A DNA stretch of 64,000 nucleotides from Halobiforma lacisalsi AJ5. Its GTDB lineage: Archaea; Halobacteriota; Halobacteria; Halobacteriales; Natrialbaceae. The position numbers and the translations under genes were made by a program. The first letter of the stretch is position 1; the number at the start of each line of letters is the position of its first letter. The DNA lies in NCBI RefSeq assembly GCF_000226975.2, contig NZ_CP019285.1:4092001-4156000 (forward strand), in the 5' to 3' direction. Below are positions 17,644 through 27,365 of the stretch, piece by piece. Below the pieces are notes generated by a model. The model was not told where the DNA came from and searched no databases. It was given only the letters and a program-made list of their open reading frames with translations.

Positions 17644-18708
17644 ATGCGGGAGACGCTTGCCGAGTGGCGGCCGGCGATCGACGAAGCCATCGCGGACATC
17701 GTCCCGCGGGAGATCGACGCCGAGTACCTCGAGTCGTTCTTCGGCGAGCCGACCTACGAATACGACCCGGAGGGGATCCAGCGTGCGCTTGCCGATCCGC
17801 TCTGGGAACTGCTCGATCGGGGCGGCAAACGGTGGCGAGCCGTACTCTTTCTCGTCTTCGTCGAGGGGTTCGGGGAGGACCCGGCGGAGTACCTGCCCTA
17901 CGCCTGTATTCCGGAGATCCTTCACAACGGCACGATCATCGTCGACGACGTCGAGGACGAGGCGTCGATACGGCGCGGCGAGCCCGCGTTACACCACCTC
18001 TACGGCCGGGACATCGCGCTGAACGCCGGCAACGCGATGTACTTCTTGCCGTTGAAGATCGTCACCGAGAACCCGGCCGGCGTGTCGGCCGAACAGCGCC
18101 TGGCCGCCTACGAGATGCTGATGGACGAACTCAACCGGACCCATCTCGGGCAGGGAATGGACATCCGGTGGCACAACCAGGGTGAGGTTCGCGTGACGCC
18201 CGACCAGTACCTCGAGATGTGTGCGTGCAAGACGGGCTGTCTCGGGCGGATCGTCGCCCGACTGGCCGCGATCATCACGGACCAGCCATCCGAAGTCGAG
18301 GAGGCCGTCGCCAGGTACGCCGAACTGACGGCGGTCGCCTTCCAGATCGGCGACGACATTCTGGACGTCGAGAACTCCCTGGGTCGTGCGGGCGACTTCG
18401 GCAAGGAGTTCGGGAACGACGTCCGCGAGGGCAAAAAGACCCTGCTCGTGATCCACGCCCTAGAGGAGAGTGCTCCGGAAGCAGCCGCCCGGCTCTCCGA
18501 GATCCTCGGAGCCGACGAAAACACCGACGAGGAAGTGCTCGAGGCGTTGTCGCTCCTCGAGGAGGCCGGGAGCATCGAGTACGCCCGCAACCGGGCGCTC
18601 GAACTCGCCGCCCGGGCCCGCGATGAACTCGAGACGGTCGAGTTCGACGACGAGACGGACCGCAAACTCCGGGAGTTTACGGAGTTCGTGATCGAGCGGG
18701 ACGTCTGA
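17644..18708 (+). CDS. Polyprenyl (geranylgeranyl) diphosphate synthase
   Basis: This encodes a 354-aa trans-prenyltransferase starting at ATG 17644 after a T-rich element (tcttttttacc). The first aspartate-rich motif is DDVEDEASIRRG near residue 100, with Glu in place of the last Asp, and the second is GDDILD near residue 240; Lys/Arg substrate ligands (GGKRWR) precede them. It condenses IPP with allylic diphosphates to make C15-C20 chains for archaeol and carotenoids. Chain length is set by residues before the first motif and cannot be stated. It sits apart from the mevalonate gene at 9178. Confidence 0.9.
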   Translation: MRETLAEWRPAIDEAIADIVPREIDAEYLESFFGEPTYEYDPEGIQRALADPLWELLDRGGKRWRAVLFLVFVEGFGEDPAEYLPYACIPEILHNGTIIVDDVEDEASIRRGEPALHHLYGRDIALNAGNAMYFLPLKIVTENPAGVSAEQRLAAYEMLMDELNRTHLGQGMDIRWHNQGEVRVTPDQYLEMCACKTGCLGRIVARLAAIITDQPSEVEEAVARYAELTAVAFQIGDDILDVENSLGRAGDFGKEFGNDVREGKKTLLVIHALEESAPEAAARLSEILGADENTDEEVLEALSLLEEAGSIEYARNRALELAARARDELETVEFDDETDRKLREFTEFVIERDV

Positions 18709-18763
18709 CTCGGGTTCCGCCCTCTCCGCCCCTCCCGTCCCCTTCCGGGCTCAACCCAGGTCA

Positions 18764-19540
18764 CTACGGACGAAGTTGCTCCTCGGTGATATCGAGTTCG
18801 TCGAACGCCCAGTCGGGGTGGACGAGGTTCGTCGGCGTCCCGGAGAGGCCGTCGCGGCTGACCACCTCGAACGTCCGGTTTCGGGCGTCGGGGGTGAACG
18901 GCGCGGCGGCCATGATCCGCGCAACGTCGGCCCGCGGGATCGAGCCCGACACGGAGTCGCCGCCCTCACCGACGAGGACGTCGCCACGCGGCGGCGCGTT
19001 CGTGAGTCGACCCGGACGGACGATCGTGTACTCGAGGCCCGACCGCCGGAGGACGGCCTCGGCATCCCCTTTCGCGCGGAGCGAACCGCGGATGAGCAAC
19101 CGCGCGGGCAGGGACAGCCCGGCCTTCGATCGGCCGACGCCGATCGCGCTCTCGTAGACGACGTGCGACACCTCTTCGCTCAGGGCGGCCGTCACGAGGT
19201 TGCTGACGCCAGTTCGGTCGACCAGCCGGCCGCCGACGGTGTGGCGGTAGCTCGGCGGCGTGCCAAGCGCACAGTAGACGACGTCACAGTCACGAACGGC
19301 TTCGACGACGTCTCGTGGTTCGAAGAAATCGGCGACGACCACCTCGTCGGCCCCGTGACGCTCGAGCGTCTCGACGTTCGCGTGCGAGCGGGTCGTCCCG
19401 CGGACGATCGGCTCGGTGGGACGCAGGACCGACAGCAGTTCGGTCCCGGTTCCCCCGCTCGCGCCAGCGATGAGTACGCGGTCGACGTCGTCCGGGTTGT
19501 CGGGGGAGTCGGACTCGGTCACGGTCGCGGATCCTGTCAT
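18764..19540 (-). CDS. NAD(P)-binding Rossmann protein, NmrA/SDR-like
   Basis: This encodes a 258-aa protein starting at ATG 19540. After an acidic leader it has the nucleotide-binding motif VLIAGASGGTGTELL (about residue 22) and the atypical-SDR features of NAD(P)-binding family proteins: DVVYCALGT after the fourth strand, VVYESAIGVGRS in place of the catalytic Tyr region, and LEYTIVRPGRLTN. Such proteins act as reductases, isomerases or redox sensors; the substrate is unknown. It is convergent with the prenyl synthase. Confidence 0.85.
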   Translation of the reverse strand: MTGSATVTESDSPDNPDDVDRVLIAGASGGTGTELLSVLRPTEPIVRGTTRSHANVETLERHGADEVVVADFFEPRDVVEAVRDCDVVYCALGTPPSYRHTVGGRLVDRTGVSNLVTAALSEEVSHVVYESAIGVGRSKAGLSLPARLLIRGSLRAKGDAEAVLRRSGLEYTIVRPGRLTNAPPRGDVLVGEGGDSVSGSIPRADVARIMAAAPFTPDARNRTFEVVSRDGLSGTPTNLVHPDWAFDELDITEEQLRP

Positions 19541-19608
19541 CGAACGGCGTACTATACGCGAACGGATAACTGTGTAGTCAGCACTTCCGACAGGTCCCGA
19601 GATCCCGC

Positions 19609-20415
19609 CTACTCGTCCGACTGTAGCCGCTTCGTCGTCTGGACCAGCGGGTGGCGCGCGTAGTCGACGACCTCGATGTCGTCTATCCGCTCCAGGTTCT
19701 CCTTCTCGGCCGTACGCGCCATCCCCAGGTCGATCTCGTGATCGATGACGATGACGTAGGCGTCCATCTCGTCGATACCGATCCGGTCGGCCGCCAGCAC
19801 CCGGTGGTGGCCGTCCGCGAGCAACAGCGTCCCTCCGTTGTCGATGACTACCAGCGGTTCGGCCAGCCCTCGCTCGAGTTCGTAGCGTCGCCCCTCGAGT
19901 TCGTCCGCGTACACCTTCCCCTGGGTCGGCGTGAGCTCTGCCAGCGGCACGGTTCGGCGCTCCTGTGCGAGGTCGATGTCGTGGATCTGCTCCAGGGTAC
20001 GCAGCAGTTTCCCGACCTTCTCGGGCGTGGCTCGCTCGATCTGGCTGCGGATGACGTCGGCGTTCGAGATGATGCCCACGAGGTTGCCGGCGTCGTCGAC
20101 GACGGGCAGTTTCTGGATGCCGGACCGGAGGATGACCCGGGCGGCGTCGGTCACCTTCATCTCGGGGTGGGCGACAAGCAGGTCCGTCGTCATCACTTTG
20201 AAGATCGGCTCGTCGTCGTCGGCCAGCAGCAGGTCGCGGGCGCTGACGAATCCCTCGACGCGGCGGCGCTCGCAGACGGGGAACCCGTTGTGTTCGTTGC
20301 TTTCTGCGATCCGCGTCGCGACGGCCCCGACGGTCGCATCTGGCGACACCGTCGCTACGTCCCGCGTCATGTACTCCTCGACCTGGGGTTTCCGCCGGTC
20401 CGACGCAACCTCCAT
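19609..20415 (-). CDS. CBS-pair protein with ParB-like C-terminal domain
   Basis: This encodes a 268-aa protein if ATG 20415 is used (an in-frame ATG at 20442 adds nine residues). Residues about 14-135 are two CBS motifs (VEEYMTRDVATVSPDATVG and VMTTDLLVAHPEMKVTDAAR), which bind adenosyl ligands as a regulatory pair. Residues about 150-245 resemble the ParB/sulfiredoxin N-terminal fold, with LLLADGHHRVLAAD matching the G-x-H-R nucleotide-binding motif. CBS-ParB proteins are common in haloarchaea; their role is probably CTP/ATP-dependent sensing but is not established. Confidence 0.85.
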   Translation of the reverse strand: MEVASDRRKPQVEEYMTRDVATVSPDATVGAVATRIAESNEHNGFPVCERRRVEGFVSARDLLLADDDEPIFKVMTTDLLVAHPEMKVTDAARVILRSGIQKLPVVDDAGNLVGIISNADVIRSQIERATPEKVGKLLRTLEQIHDIDLAQERRTVPLAELTPTQGKVYADELEGRRYELERGLAEPLVVIDNGGTLLLADGHHRVLAADRIGIDEMDAYVIVIDHEIDLGMARTAEKENLERIDDIEVVDYARHPLVQTTKRLQSDE

Positions 20416-20496
20416 AGCCGACGATAACCGGTCCGTGCGCAAAAATACTGCGTACTGAATCGTTCCTCACGTACCGAATCGACCCTTTTCCGTCCG

Positions 20497-22101
20497 TCAC
20501 TCCCCGTCAGAGTCCGTCGTCTCGTCCTCGTACCGTCCCGAACCCGGGGCCGGGGCCGGACTCGAGTCCGTCCGTTCCGACGCGGCCGACGCGTCGCCCC
20601 CGGTCTCGCCCACGTCGCTGCCCCCCGGGACTGTAAACAGCCACTCGCTGGTTCGATCGTAGGCCCCCGCGGGGACGCCCGGCCTGGTCCGGATCGCCTC
20701 GAAAAATCGGTTGGTGATCACTTCCTCGGCGACGCTGACGATCGACTCCGCCTCGTCCTCGTCGTCGACCTGTCCCAGGACCCCCACCTCGAGTTGTGCG
20801 CCGGCCATGTCGGCGTGGCCGCCCGCGCTTCCGATCCGATCGAACGCATCCCGGAGCGTCTCGCCCAGGTCGACGTCGTTCGCCCGGGAACGCGCGGAGA
20901 GAAACGCCATCTCGTCGCGAAAGCCGAAGACGAGCGTCGTCTCGATCCCCTCCATCGCGAGCAACTGGTCTGCCGCCTGGGGGAGCGCATCCCGATCGGA
21001 GAGGCGGCCGACGCTTGCAACCGCCACCGAATCCCGCTGTTCGCGGTTCTTGATCGCGCGAGCGATCGTCTCGAGAGTGTCGCCCTCGACCGTCGGCTGC
21101 TCGATCTGGCGCAGGACGGACGTGTCCGCGTGGGGCTGAAGCGTCGAGGCCGCACGGAAGTCCGCCGGGGCGACCTCCCGCGAGAAGTCGTTGGTGTCGA
21201 CGCGAATGCCGTACAAAAGCGCCGTCGCCGTCCGCGTGTCGAACGGCAGGCCGAACCGATCGACGTACTCGGTCAGGACGGTACTGGTCGCGCCGACCCC
21301 CTCCCGAAGGTCGACGAACCGGCCGGGTACCGGCCCGCGCGGCGGATGATGGTCGATGACGATGTCGACGTCGAGTTCCTCCGGCAGGCCGTCGTTGACG
21401 CCCGGCCGGGAGTGATCGACCAGCGCGAACGCCGCGTATTCCTCGAGCGAGGCATCGGGCGCGAGGTTCCGGAGGTCGAGATCGAGCAGGTTGACCATCG
21501 CCCGGTTCTCCTGGTGGGAAATATTGCCGAAGTAGCAGGCGTCGGCCTCGACGCCGACCGACTCGGCGATGTCGACGAGCGCGGTCGCACTCGCGATGGC
21601 GTCCGGATCCGGGTTGTCGTGGGTGAAGACGGCGAGGCGACCGTCTAGGGAGTCGAGCAGTCGCCGGAGTTCGATCGCTGCCTCCGCGGCCGTCGTCGCC
21701 GTCGACTCGAGTACCGCCTCGACGATCGGCGAGTCGGCGTCGACGATCCGGTCCGCGTGGCCGCCGAAGGTCGTCCGGTCGGTCACTGTGGCGTTCCCGC
21801 CGAGGTAGGCGACGATTTCGACCCCCGGGAACCGGTCGCGGGCGGTTTCGAGGGCCTCGCGGTTGACGTCCGTCCGATCGCTGCCGACGAAAAGCAGGTC
21901 CGGCGCGTCGACGTTGGCGATGGTGTCCGGGGCCGTCGGATCGGCGTGTCGTGCTGGAATGCTCTCGTCGCGGAGGGTCTCGACGAGCGCCTCGTCGTCG
22001 GTAATGACGAGCAGTCGGTCGTCGCCGTCGCCGCGTTCGGCCAGGCGTTCGACGACCTGGCGACCGACGGTCCCGCACCCGAGCACGAGCCGGAAAACCA
22101 T
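20497..22101 (-). CDS. TrkA-N / DHH phosphoesterase fusion protein
   Basis: This encodes a 534-aa protein. Residues 1-125 are a Rossmann TrkA-N-like domain (LVLGCGTVGRQVVERL). Residues about 150-330 are a DHH phosphoesterase domain with DNPDPDAIAS, the Asp in ALVDHSRPG, and the name-giving DHHPP. A DHHA1-like domain with GSAGGHADMAGA follows near residue 440. The C-terminal 50 residues are disordered and acidic. Such proteins may hydrolyse cyclic dinucleotides or nanoRNA. It is downstream of the Nuo operon on the same strand but is separated from it by a terminator-like tract. Confidence 0.88.
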   Translation of the reverse strand: MVFRLVLGCGTVGRQVVERLAERGDGDDRLLVITDDEALVETLRDESIPARHADPTAPDTIANVDAPDLLFVGSDRTDVNREALETARDRFPGVEIVAYLGGNATVTDRTTFGGHADRIVDADSPIVEAVLESTATTAAEAAIELRRLLDSLDGRLAVFTHDNPDPDAIASATALVDIAESVGVEADACYFGNISHQENRAMVNLLDLDLRNLAPDASLEEYAAFALVDHSRPGVNDGLPEELDVDIVIDHHPPRGPVPGRFVDLREGVGATSTVLTEYVDRFGLPFDTRTATALLYGIRVDTNDFSREVAPADFRAASTLQPHADTSVLRQIEQPTVEGDTLETIARAIKNREQRDSVAVASVGRLSDRDALPQAADQLLAMEGIETTLVFGFRDEMAFLSARSRANDVDLGETLRDAFDRIGSAGGHADMAGAQLEVGVLGQVDDEDEAESIVSVAEEVITNRFFEAIRTRPGVPAGAYDRTSEWLFTVPGGSDVGETGGDASAASERTDSSPAPAPGSGRYEDETTDSDGE

Positions 22102-22204
22102 TTATCCCGGGTTGTCAGTCCGGCGGGGAAAAGTTACCGGTCGATCGGCCACGACGGGCTCTCGAGGGGCAGTCGGTCGACGACGAACGAGGGTGTGTGG
22201 AGTG

Positions 22205-22228
22205 GACGAGCGGACGAGCGGACGAGCG
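22205..22228. repeat. GACGAGCG octamer tandem repeat
   Basis: Three exact copies of gacgagcg and two diverged partial copies lie between the nuoN stop and the DHH gene. No protein is encoded here. It is too short and lacks spacers, so it is not a CRISPR. Confidence 0.7.
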
Positions 22229-22252
22229 GACGAACCGAGAACAGACGAGCGG

Positions 22253-22258
22253 AAAAAA
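22253..22258 (-). terminator. T-tract after the Nuo operon
   Basis: On the minus strand a run of six T residues lies about 30 nt past the nuoN stop, just before the octamer repeats. Archaeal termination commonly needs only such a U-rich tract. It would end the eleven-gene nuo transcript. Confidence 0.45.
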
Positions 22259-22287
22259 CGGCTACTTGGATCGAGCGGACGTGCCGA

Positions 22288-23811
22288 TCAGATCACGGCG
22301 GCCGCGGCGTCGATCGCCGTCTCGGAGACCGGTCCGAACGCGGGCAGCAGGACGACCGTCATCACGGCGGCGAAAACGATCGCCGCATAGAGGCCGGTCG
22401 GCTGTGCCAGCGTGTCACGATCGACGACCGACTCCTCGATCCAGACCGCCTTGACCAGCCGCGAGTAGTAGTACAGCGACAGTGCGCTGTTTACCACGAG
22501 CGCGGCCGCGACCAGCAGCATGGACGTGGTGCCGACGCTGATCGCACCGGTGAACAGGAAGTACTTGCTCCAGAAGCCGCCCAGCGGCGGGATGCCGGCC
22601 AGGCTGAACAGGAAGATCCCGAGCGCGAAACAGGCGACCGGTGCCTGGTTCGCGAGCCCGTTGTAATCCTCGAAGGTGCGACCGACGCCCCAGTACTCGG
22701 CCAGGGCGACGAACAGGAACGCACCCGTGTTCATGAAGCCGTAGACCAGCAGGTGCATCATCGCTGCACCCATCACGAGTTCGCCGCCGTCGACGGTGAG
22801 GCCGGCGAGGCCGATCAGGGCATAGCCGGCGTGGCCGATCGACGAGTAGGCGAGCATCCGCTTGACCTTGTCCTGAGTGGCCGCGGCGAAGTTCCCGACC
22901 GTCATCGTGACGATCGCGAGGATGACGAACGCGAGCGTCCAGTCGAGGCCGATCAGCGCGGCGGTCGGCTCGAGCGGGAACGCCGTCGTGAACACGCGGA
23001 ACGCGATCACGAAGCCGGCGGCCTTCGACGCCGAGGAGAGGAAGGCGCTGATCGGAGCCGGCGCGCCCTCGTAGGCCTCGGGCGCCCAGAAGTGGAACGG
23101 GACGCTGGCGGTCTTGAACGCGAACCCGCCGATTAGCATCAGGATGCCCAGCCCCAGCAGGCCGCCGAAACCGTCCGCGACGTCACCCTCGAGGGCCGTC
23201 GCGATGGCGTCCAGTTGCAGGTGGCCGGTCGCGCCGTAGACCAGCGAGATACCGTAGACGAAGATCGCCGACGACAGCGCGCCGATCAGGAAGTACTTCA
23301 GCCCGGCCTCGACGCTGCCGCGGTTGTCCTTCAGGATCGCCACCAGCGCGTAGGACGGCAGGCTCGTCAACTCGAGCGCGATGAAGATCGTCACGAGGCT
23401 GTTGGCGGCGGCCATCGTGGACATCCCGGTGGCGGCCAGGATCAGCAGCGAGTAGTACTCGGCCTGGTAGGTGTGGCCCGCCATGTAATCGTAGCTGGCG
23501 ACCGACACCAGGGCGGTGACGACCGCGACGACGATCATGAAGTACAGCGCCATCGCGTCGACGACGAACTGGCCGTCGAACAGGTCGATGACGCCGAGTC
23601 CGTCGATACCGCCCTGCCCGACGCCGGCGGCGATGAACCAGACCGCGACGGCCAGCGAGGCCAGCGCTCCGGTCGCCGAGACGCCGGCCAGCAGCGCGCG
23701 GTTGGAAGACCGCGGCGAGATGCTGTCGACGACGAACAGCGCGAGCGCCGTCGCCGCCAGGATCAGCGCGGGTGCGAGTCCCGTCCAGCCGGGGAGATCG
23801 AACACCGCCAT
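22288..23811 (-). CDS. nuoN: NADH-quinone oxidoreductase subunit N
   Basis: This encodes a 507-aa, 14-helix Mrp-antiporter-like subunit, one of the three proton-pumping membrane subunits of complex I. The conserved transport Lys/Glu sites are in the regions LTSLPSYALVAILKDN and LPFHFWAPEAYEG-like sequence (SVPFHFWAPEAYEGAPAP), and KRMLAYSSIGHAGY contains the broken-helix Lys. It is the last gene of the operon and its ATG shares a base with the nuoM stop. Confidence 0.95.
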   Translation of the reverse strand: MAVFDLPGWTGLAPALILAATALALFVVDSISPRSSNRALLAGVSATGALASLAVAVWFIAAGVGQGGIDGLGVIDLFDGQFVVDAMALYFMIVVAVVTALVSVASYDYMAGHTYQAEYYSLLILAATGMSTMAAANSLVTIFIALELTSLPSYALVAILKDNRGSVEAGLKYFLIGALSSAIFVYGISLVYGATGHLQLDAIATALEGDVADGFGGLLGLGILMLIGGFAFKTASVPFHFWAPEAYEGAPAPISAFLSSASKAAGFVIAFRVFTTAFPLEPTAALIGLDWTLAFVILAIVTMTVGNFAAATQDKVKRMLAYSSIGHAGYALIGLAGLTVDGGELVMGAAMMHLLVYGFMNTGAFLFVALAEYWGVGRTFEDYNGLANQAPVACFALGIFLFSLAGIPPLGGFWSKYFLFTGAISVGTTSMLLVAAALVVNSALSLYYYSRLVKAVWIEESVVDRDTLAQPTGLYAAIVFAAVMTVVLLPAFGPVSETAIDAAAAVI

Positions 23812-25340
23812 TACACCTCACCTCCGATGATCGGATCGACTGCGTCGGTTATCATCTCGAATATCAGTTCGGGAGCCACGCCCAGCAGGATGATCAGTCC
23901 CAGCAGCACGAACATCGGGGCGACGTCGTGCAGCGGGGCGCGGCCGACCTCGTAGTCGGTTTCGAGCCGGTACGGTCCGAAGACGGTCCGCTGGAGTGCG
24001 AACAGCAGGTAGCCCGCGACGATGACGATGCCGAACATCGCCGCCGCGGTAAACAGCGGCGCGTACTCGAGCAGTTCGGACTGGAACGCGCCGAAGAAGA
24101 TGGTAAACTCGCCGTAGAAGCCGCTCATCAGCGGCAGCCCCATGTAGCCGAACGCGCCGGCCACGAGGATGCCGACCGCGACGGGCATCCGATCGGCCAG
24201 CCCGGACATGTCGGTGACCATCCGGGTGTGGGTCGCGTTGTAGATGACGCCGACCGCCATGAACATCAGCCCGGAGATCAGGCCGTGAGACACCATCTGG
24301 AAGGTCGCGCCGCCGACCCCGAACTGGGTGTAGGCGATCAGGCCGAGGATGACGTAGCCCATCGACGACACCGAGGAGTAGGCGACGATCCGCTTGAGGT
24401 CCGTTTGCGCGAGCGCGAGCATCGCGCCGTAGATGACGCTGATGACCGCGATGGCCGCGATCGGTACCGAGTACGCGGCGACCTGATCCGGGAACATGGT
24501 GAAGTTGAACCGGAGCAGGGCGTAGGTACCCATCTTCAGCAGGACGCCGGCCAAAAGCACCGACGCGGGCGTCGGCGCTTCGACGTGGGCGTCCGGCAGC
24601 CACGTGTGGAACGGGACGACGGGCACCTTCACCGCGAACCCGAGGAACATCGCGACGAAGACGATCGACGCCAGGGTCGAGCCGGCGACGCCGAACAGCG
24701 CTTCCGGACCGCCCGCGAGCATCGCCGCCGCGATCTCGGGCAGGGCGAAGGTCGTGACCTCTGGCAGGGCGAACACCAGCGCGATGAACGCACCGAACAT
24801 CAGCAGCGAGGCCACGTTCGTGTAGACGAAGAACTTGATCGCCGCGTACTTCCGGCGCGGGCCGCCCCAGACGCCGATCAGCAGGTACATCGGGATCAGG
24901 ACCGCCTCCCAGAAGATGAACCAGACGAAGAAGTCAAGCGCGGCGAAGACGCCGATCAGGTTCGCCTCGATAAAGAGGACGAGCCCGTAGAACTGGGACT
25001 CGCGCTCGTCGATCGGCGTCCACGAACTCACGATCGCGAGCGTACAGAGGACGGTCGTCAGGACGACCAGCGGCATGCTGATGCCGTCGAGTCCGACGAA
25101 CCACGAGATCGTGTACTCGCTCAGCTCGAGCCACTCGTACTGGGACTCGTAGGCGAGGTCGCCCTCGAGCAGGGCGTTCCCGACGCCGTCGAACGCCGAG
25201 AACATCCACAGGCTCAGCGCGGCGGGCACCAGGCTGATCGCGAAGGCCAGTTTCCCTGCGACGCGATTCGGCGCGACGAAGGTGACCAGTGCGCCGACCA
25301 GTGCGACCGCGATGAGCGCTTCGATCATCATAGGAACCAC
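23811..25340 (-). CDS. nuoM: NADH-quinone oxidoreductase subunit M
   Basis: This encodes a 509-aa antiporter-like subunit of complex I. Helix motifs include VWFIFWEAVLIPMYLLIGVWGG (with the functional Glu), VPVVPFHTWLPDAHVEAP and LKRIVAYSSVSSMGY with its conserved Lys. It overlaps nuoL by 13 bp, which favours coupled translation. It acts in the cytoplasmic membrane, translocating protons as quinone is reduced. Confidence 0.96.
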   Translation of the reverse strand: MVPMMIEALIAVALVGALVTFVAPNRVAGKLAFAISLVPAALSLWMFSAFDGVGNALLEGDLAYESQYEWLELSEYTISWFVGLDGISMPLVVLTTVLCTLAIVSSWTPIDERESQFYGLVLFIEANLIGVFAALDFFVWFIFWEAVLIPMYLLIGVWGGPRRKYAAIKFFVYTNVASLLMFGAFIALVFALPEVTTFALPEIAAAMLAGGPEALFGVAGSTLASIVFVAMFLGFAVKVPVVPFHTWLPDAHVEAPTPASVLLAGVLLKMGTYALLRFNFTMFPDQVAAYSVPIAAIAVISVIYGAMLALAQTDLKRIVAYSSVSSMGYVILGLIAYTQFGVGGATFQMVSHGLISGLMFMAVGVIYNATHTRMVTDMSGLADRMPVAVGILVAGAFGYMGLPLMSGFYGEFTIFFGAFQSELLEYAPLFTAAAMFGIVIVAGYLLFALQRTVFGPYRLETDYEVGRAPLHDVAPMFVLLGLIILLGVAPELIFEMITDAVDPIIGGEV

Positions 25341-27364
25341 CCCCCGAGGAATCCGAGGACGAGAAGCAATGCGATGAACCCGGCCACGAGCAGGGCCGCG
25401 TAGTTCGTCACGATACCGGTCTGGATCCGCTTGACCCGGTCGCCGCCGAACAGACTGGCAGTCGAGACGCCGTTGACGACGCCGTCGATCACCGTCTGGT
25501 CGAACCGGTCGGCCGCCCGCGCGACGGGCAGCGTCAGTCCCTCGGCGAGCCAGACCTGGTACTCGTCCTGATAGTAGTTGCTCCGCAGGACGTCGTACGC
25601 GCCGCCGAGTTTCGCCGTGTGCCGGGTCGGTTCCGGCACGTTGTACAGCACGTGTGCGGTGACCGCGCCGGCCACCGCCAGTCCCAGCGACAGACCAGCA
25701 CCGAGCAGCATGGTGACCGTCTCGGAGCTAATGTAGCCCTCCTCGAAGGCCACCAGGTCGTGGTAGTCGTGGTAGGTCAGCCCCTCCACGTAGCCGTACT
25801 CGCCGTCGAGCCAGAACTCGAGGTAGGTGATGTCCGCGCCGGTCAGTTTCGCGACGGGCGCGAGGTTCGCGACGCCGGCGACGAGCGCCAGCGCGCCGAG
25901 CACGACCAGCGGGAACTTGATCGACCAGCCGACCGAGTGTGGGTTCTCGGCGGTGTCGGTCCGGGGCTCGCCGTGGAAGGTCAGGAAGACCATCCGGAAC
26001 GTGTAGAAGCCGGTGAAGAACACGGCGAGCAGGCCCATCGCGTAGGCCGCGAGGATCACGGGCTGCTCGAGGCCGACGATCAGGGCGTCGTACAGCACCT
26101 CGTCTTTCGACCAGAAGCCGGAGAACGGGACGATGCCCGCCAGCGCGAGCGCGCCCGCGAGGAACGTCCAGTAGGTGACGGGTGCCTTGTCCTTCAGGCC
26201 GCCCATCTTCCACATGTCCTGTTCGTGGTGCATGAGGACGATGACGGAACCGGCCCCCAGGAACAGCAGCGCCTTGAAGAAGGCGTGGTTCATCAGGTGG
26301 AAGACCCCGGCGACGTAGCCGCCGACGCCCATGCCGAGCATCATGTAGCCGTACTGGCTGATCGTCGAGTACGCCAGCACCTGCTTGATGTCGTCCTTGA
26401 CGACGCCCATCGTCGCCGCGAACAGCGCGGTGAAGCCGCCGACGAACGCGATGATCGACAGCGCGGTCGGGGACTGGGCGTAGTAGCCGAACATCCGGGC
26501 GACGAGGTAGACGCCGGCCGCGACCATCGTCGCCGCGTGGATGAGCGCGGAGACGGTCGTCGGGCCCTCCATCGCGTCCGGCAGCCAGGTGTGCAGCGGG
26601 AACTGCGCGGACTTGCCGATGACCCCGCCGAGCACGAGGAGACCGGTAATCGTTACCCAGGTCTCGGGTCCGAACCCGAACAGCGTCGTTCCGTCGGCGA
26701 TGGCCGTTTCGGCGGCCGCGACGAACGACTCCTCGCCGGCGAACTGCAGCGTGCCGAACGTGGACGCGATCGCGACGACCCCGATCAGGAAGAAGTAGTC
26801 ACCGAATCGGGTGACCAGAAACGCCTTCTTCGCCGCCGACGGGGCGCTGCGGGTGCGGAACCAGAACCCGATCAGCAGGAACGAACACAGGCCCACGAGC
26901 TCGAAGAACATGAACGCCATCAGCAGATTGTCCGCGAGCACGAACGAGAGCATGCTGAAGGTAAAGAGGCCGAGCCCGGCGTAGTACCGCGGGAGCCCGG
27001 TCTCGCCCTCGGCGTTCATGTATCCGAGGCTGAAGACGTGGACGAGGAACGCGACGAGCGAGACGATCACGAGCATCAGCGCCGACAGCGGATCGATCAG
27101 CATGCCGAAGGTGAACTCGATCCCGTCGGCGCCGACCTCGGTCAGCGCGTCGCCGACCGCCCACTCGTAGATCGTCCCGTGATACACTTCGCCGCTCGCG
27201 ACGGCCACGAGCATCACCACGGACAGCAGTAACGAGCCTGCCGTCGCGAGGATGCCCGCCAGCGCCCCCTTCTTCGGCATGTACTTGCCGAACGCGAGGG
27301 CGACCACGAAGGCCACGAGCGGGAACGCCGCGATCGCTGGAGCGTAACTGAATGCACCTTCCAT
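25328..27364 (-). CDS. nuoL: NADH-quinone oxidoreductase subunit L
   Basis: This encodes a 678-aa protein, the largest pumping subunit of complex I. The core antiporter fold is marked by LMAFMFFELVGLCSFLLIGFW, AQFPLHTWLPDAMEGPTTVSALIHAATMVAAG and KQVLAYSTISQYGYMM. The C-terminal 180 residues hold the lateral connecting helix and final anchor helix, as expected for NuoL. One base separates it from nuoK. Confidence 0.96.
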   Translation of the reverse strand: MEGAFSYAPAIAAFPLVAFVVALAFGKYMPKKGALAGILATAGSLLLSVVMLVAVASGEVYHGTIYEWAVGDALTEVGADGIEFTFGMLIDPLSALMLVIVSLVAFLVHVFSLGYMNAEGETGLPRYYAGLGLFTFSMLSFVLADNLLMAFMFFELVGLCSFLLIGFWFRTRSAPSAAKKAFLVTRFGDYFFLIGVVAIASTFGTLQFAGEESFVAAAETAIADGTTLFGFGPETWVTITGLLVLGGVIGKSAQFPLHTWLPDAMEGPTTVSALIHAATMVAAGVYLVARMFGYYAQSPTALSIIAFVGGFTALFAATMGVVKDDIKQVLAYSTISQYGYMMLGMGVGGYVAGVFHLMNHAFFKALLFLGAGSVIVLMHHEQDMWKMGGLKDKAPVTYWTFLAGALALAGIVPFSGFWSKDEVLYDALIVGLEQPVILAAYAMGLLAVFFTGFYTFRMVFLTFHGEPRTDTAENPHSVGWSIKFPLVVLGALALVAGVANLAPVAKLTGADITYLEFWLDGEYGYVEGLTYHDYHDLVAFEEGYISSETVTMLLGAGLSLGLAVAGAVTAHVLYNVPEPTRHTAKLGGAYDVLRSNYYQDEYQVWLAEGLTLPVARAADRFDQTVIDGVVNGVSTASLFGGDRVKRIQTGIVTNYAALLVAGFIALLLVLGFLGGWFL

Positions 27365-27365
27365 C

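Noticed and set aside
22205-22240. Possible CRISPR-like short repeats
   Set aside because: Copies are contiguous octamers without spacers.
23772-25403. Long plus-strand open frame opposite nuoM
   Set aside because: It lies wholly antisense to a clear complex I gene; its product is rich in Arg/His/Asp/Gln as expected from the reverse of GC-rich codons.
25619-27232. Long plus-strand open frame opposite nuoL
   Set aside because: Antisense shadow of nuoL with no domain, hydrophobic core or start signal.
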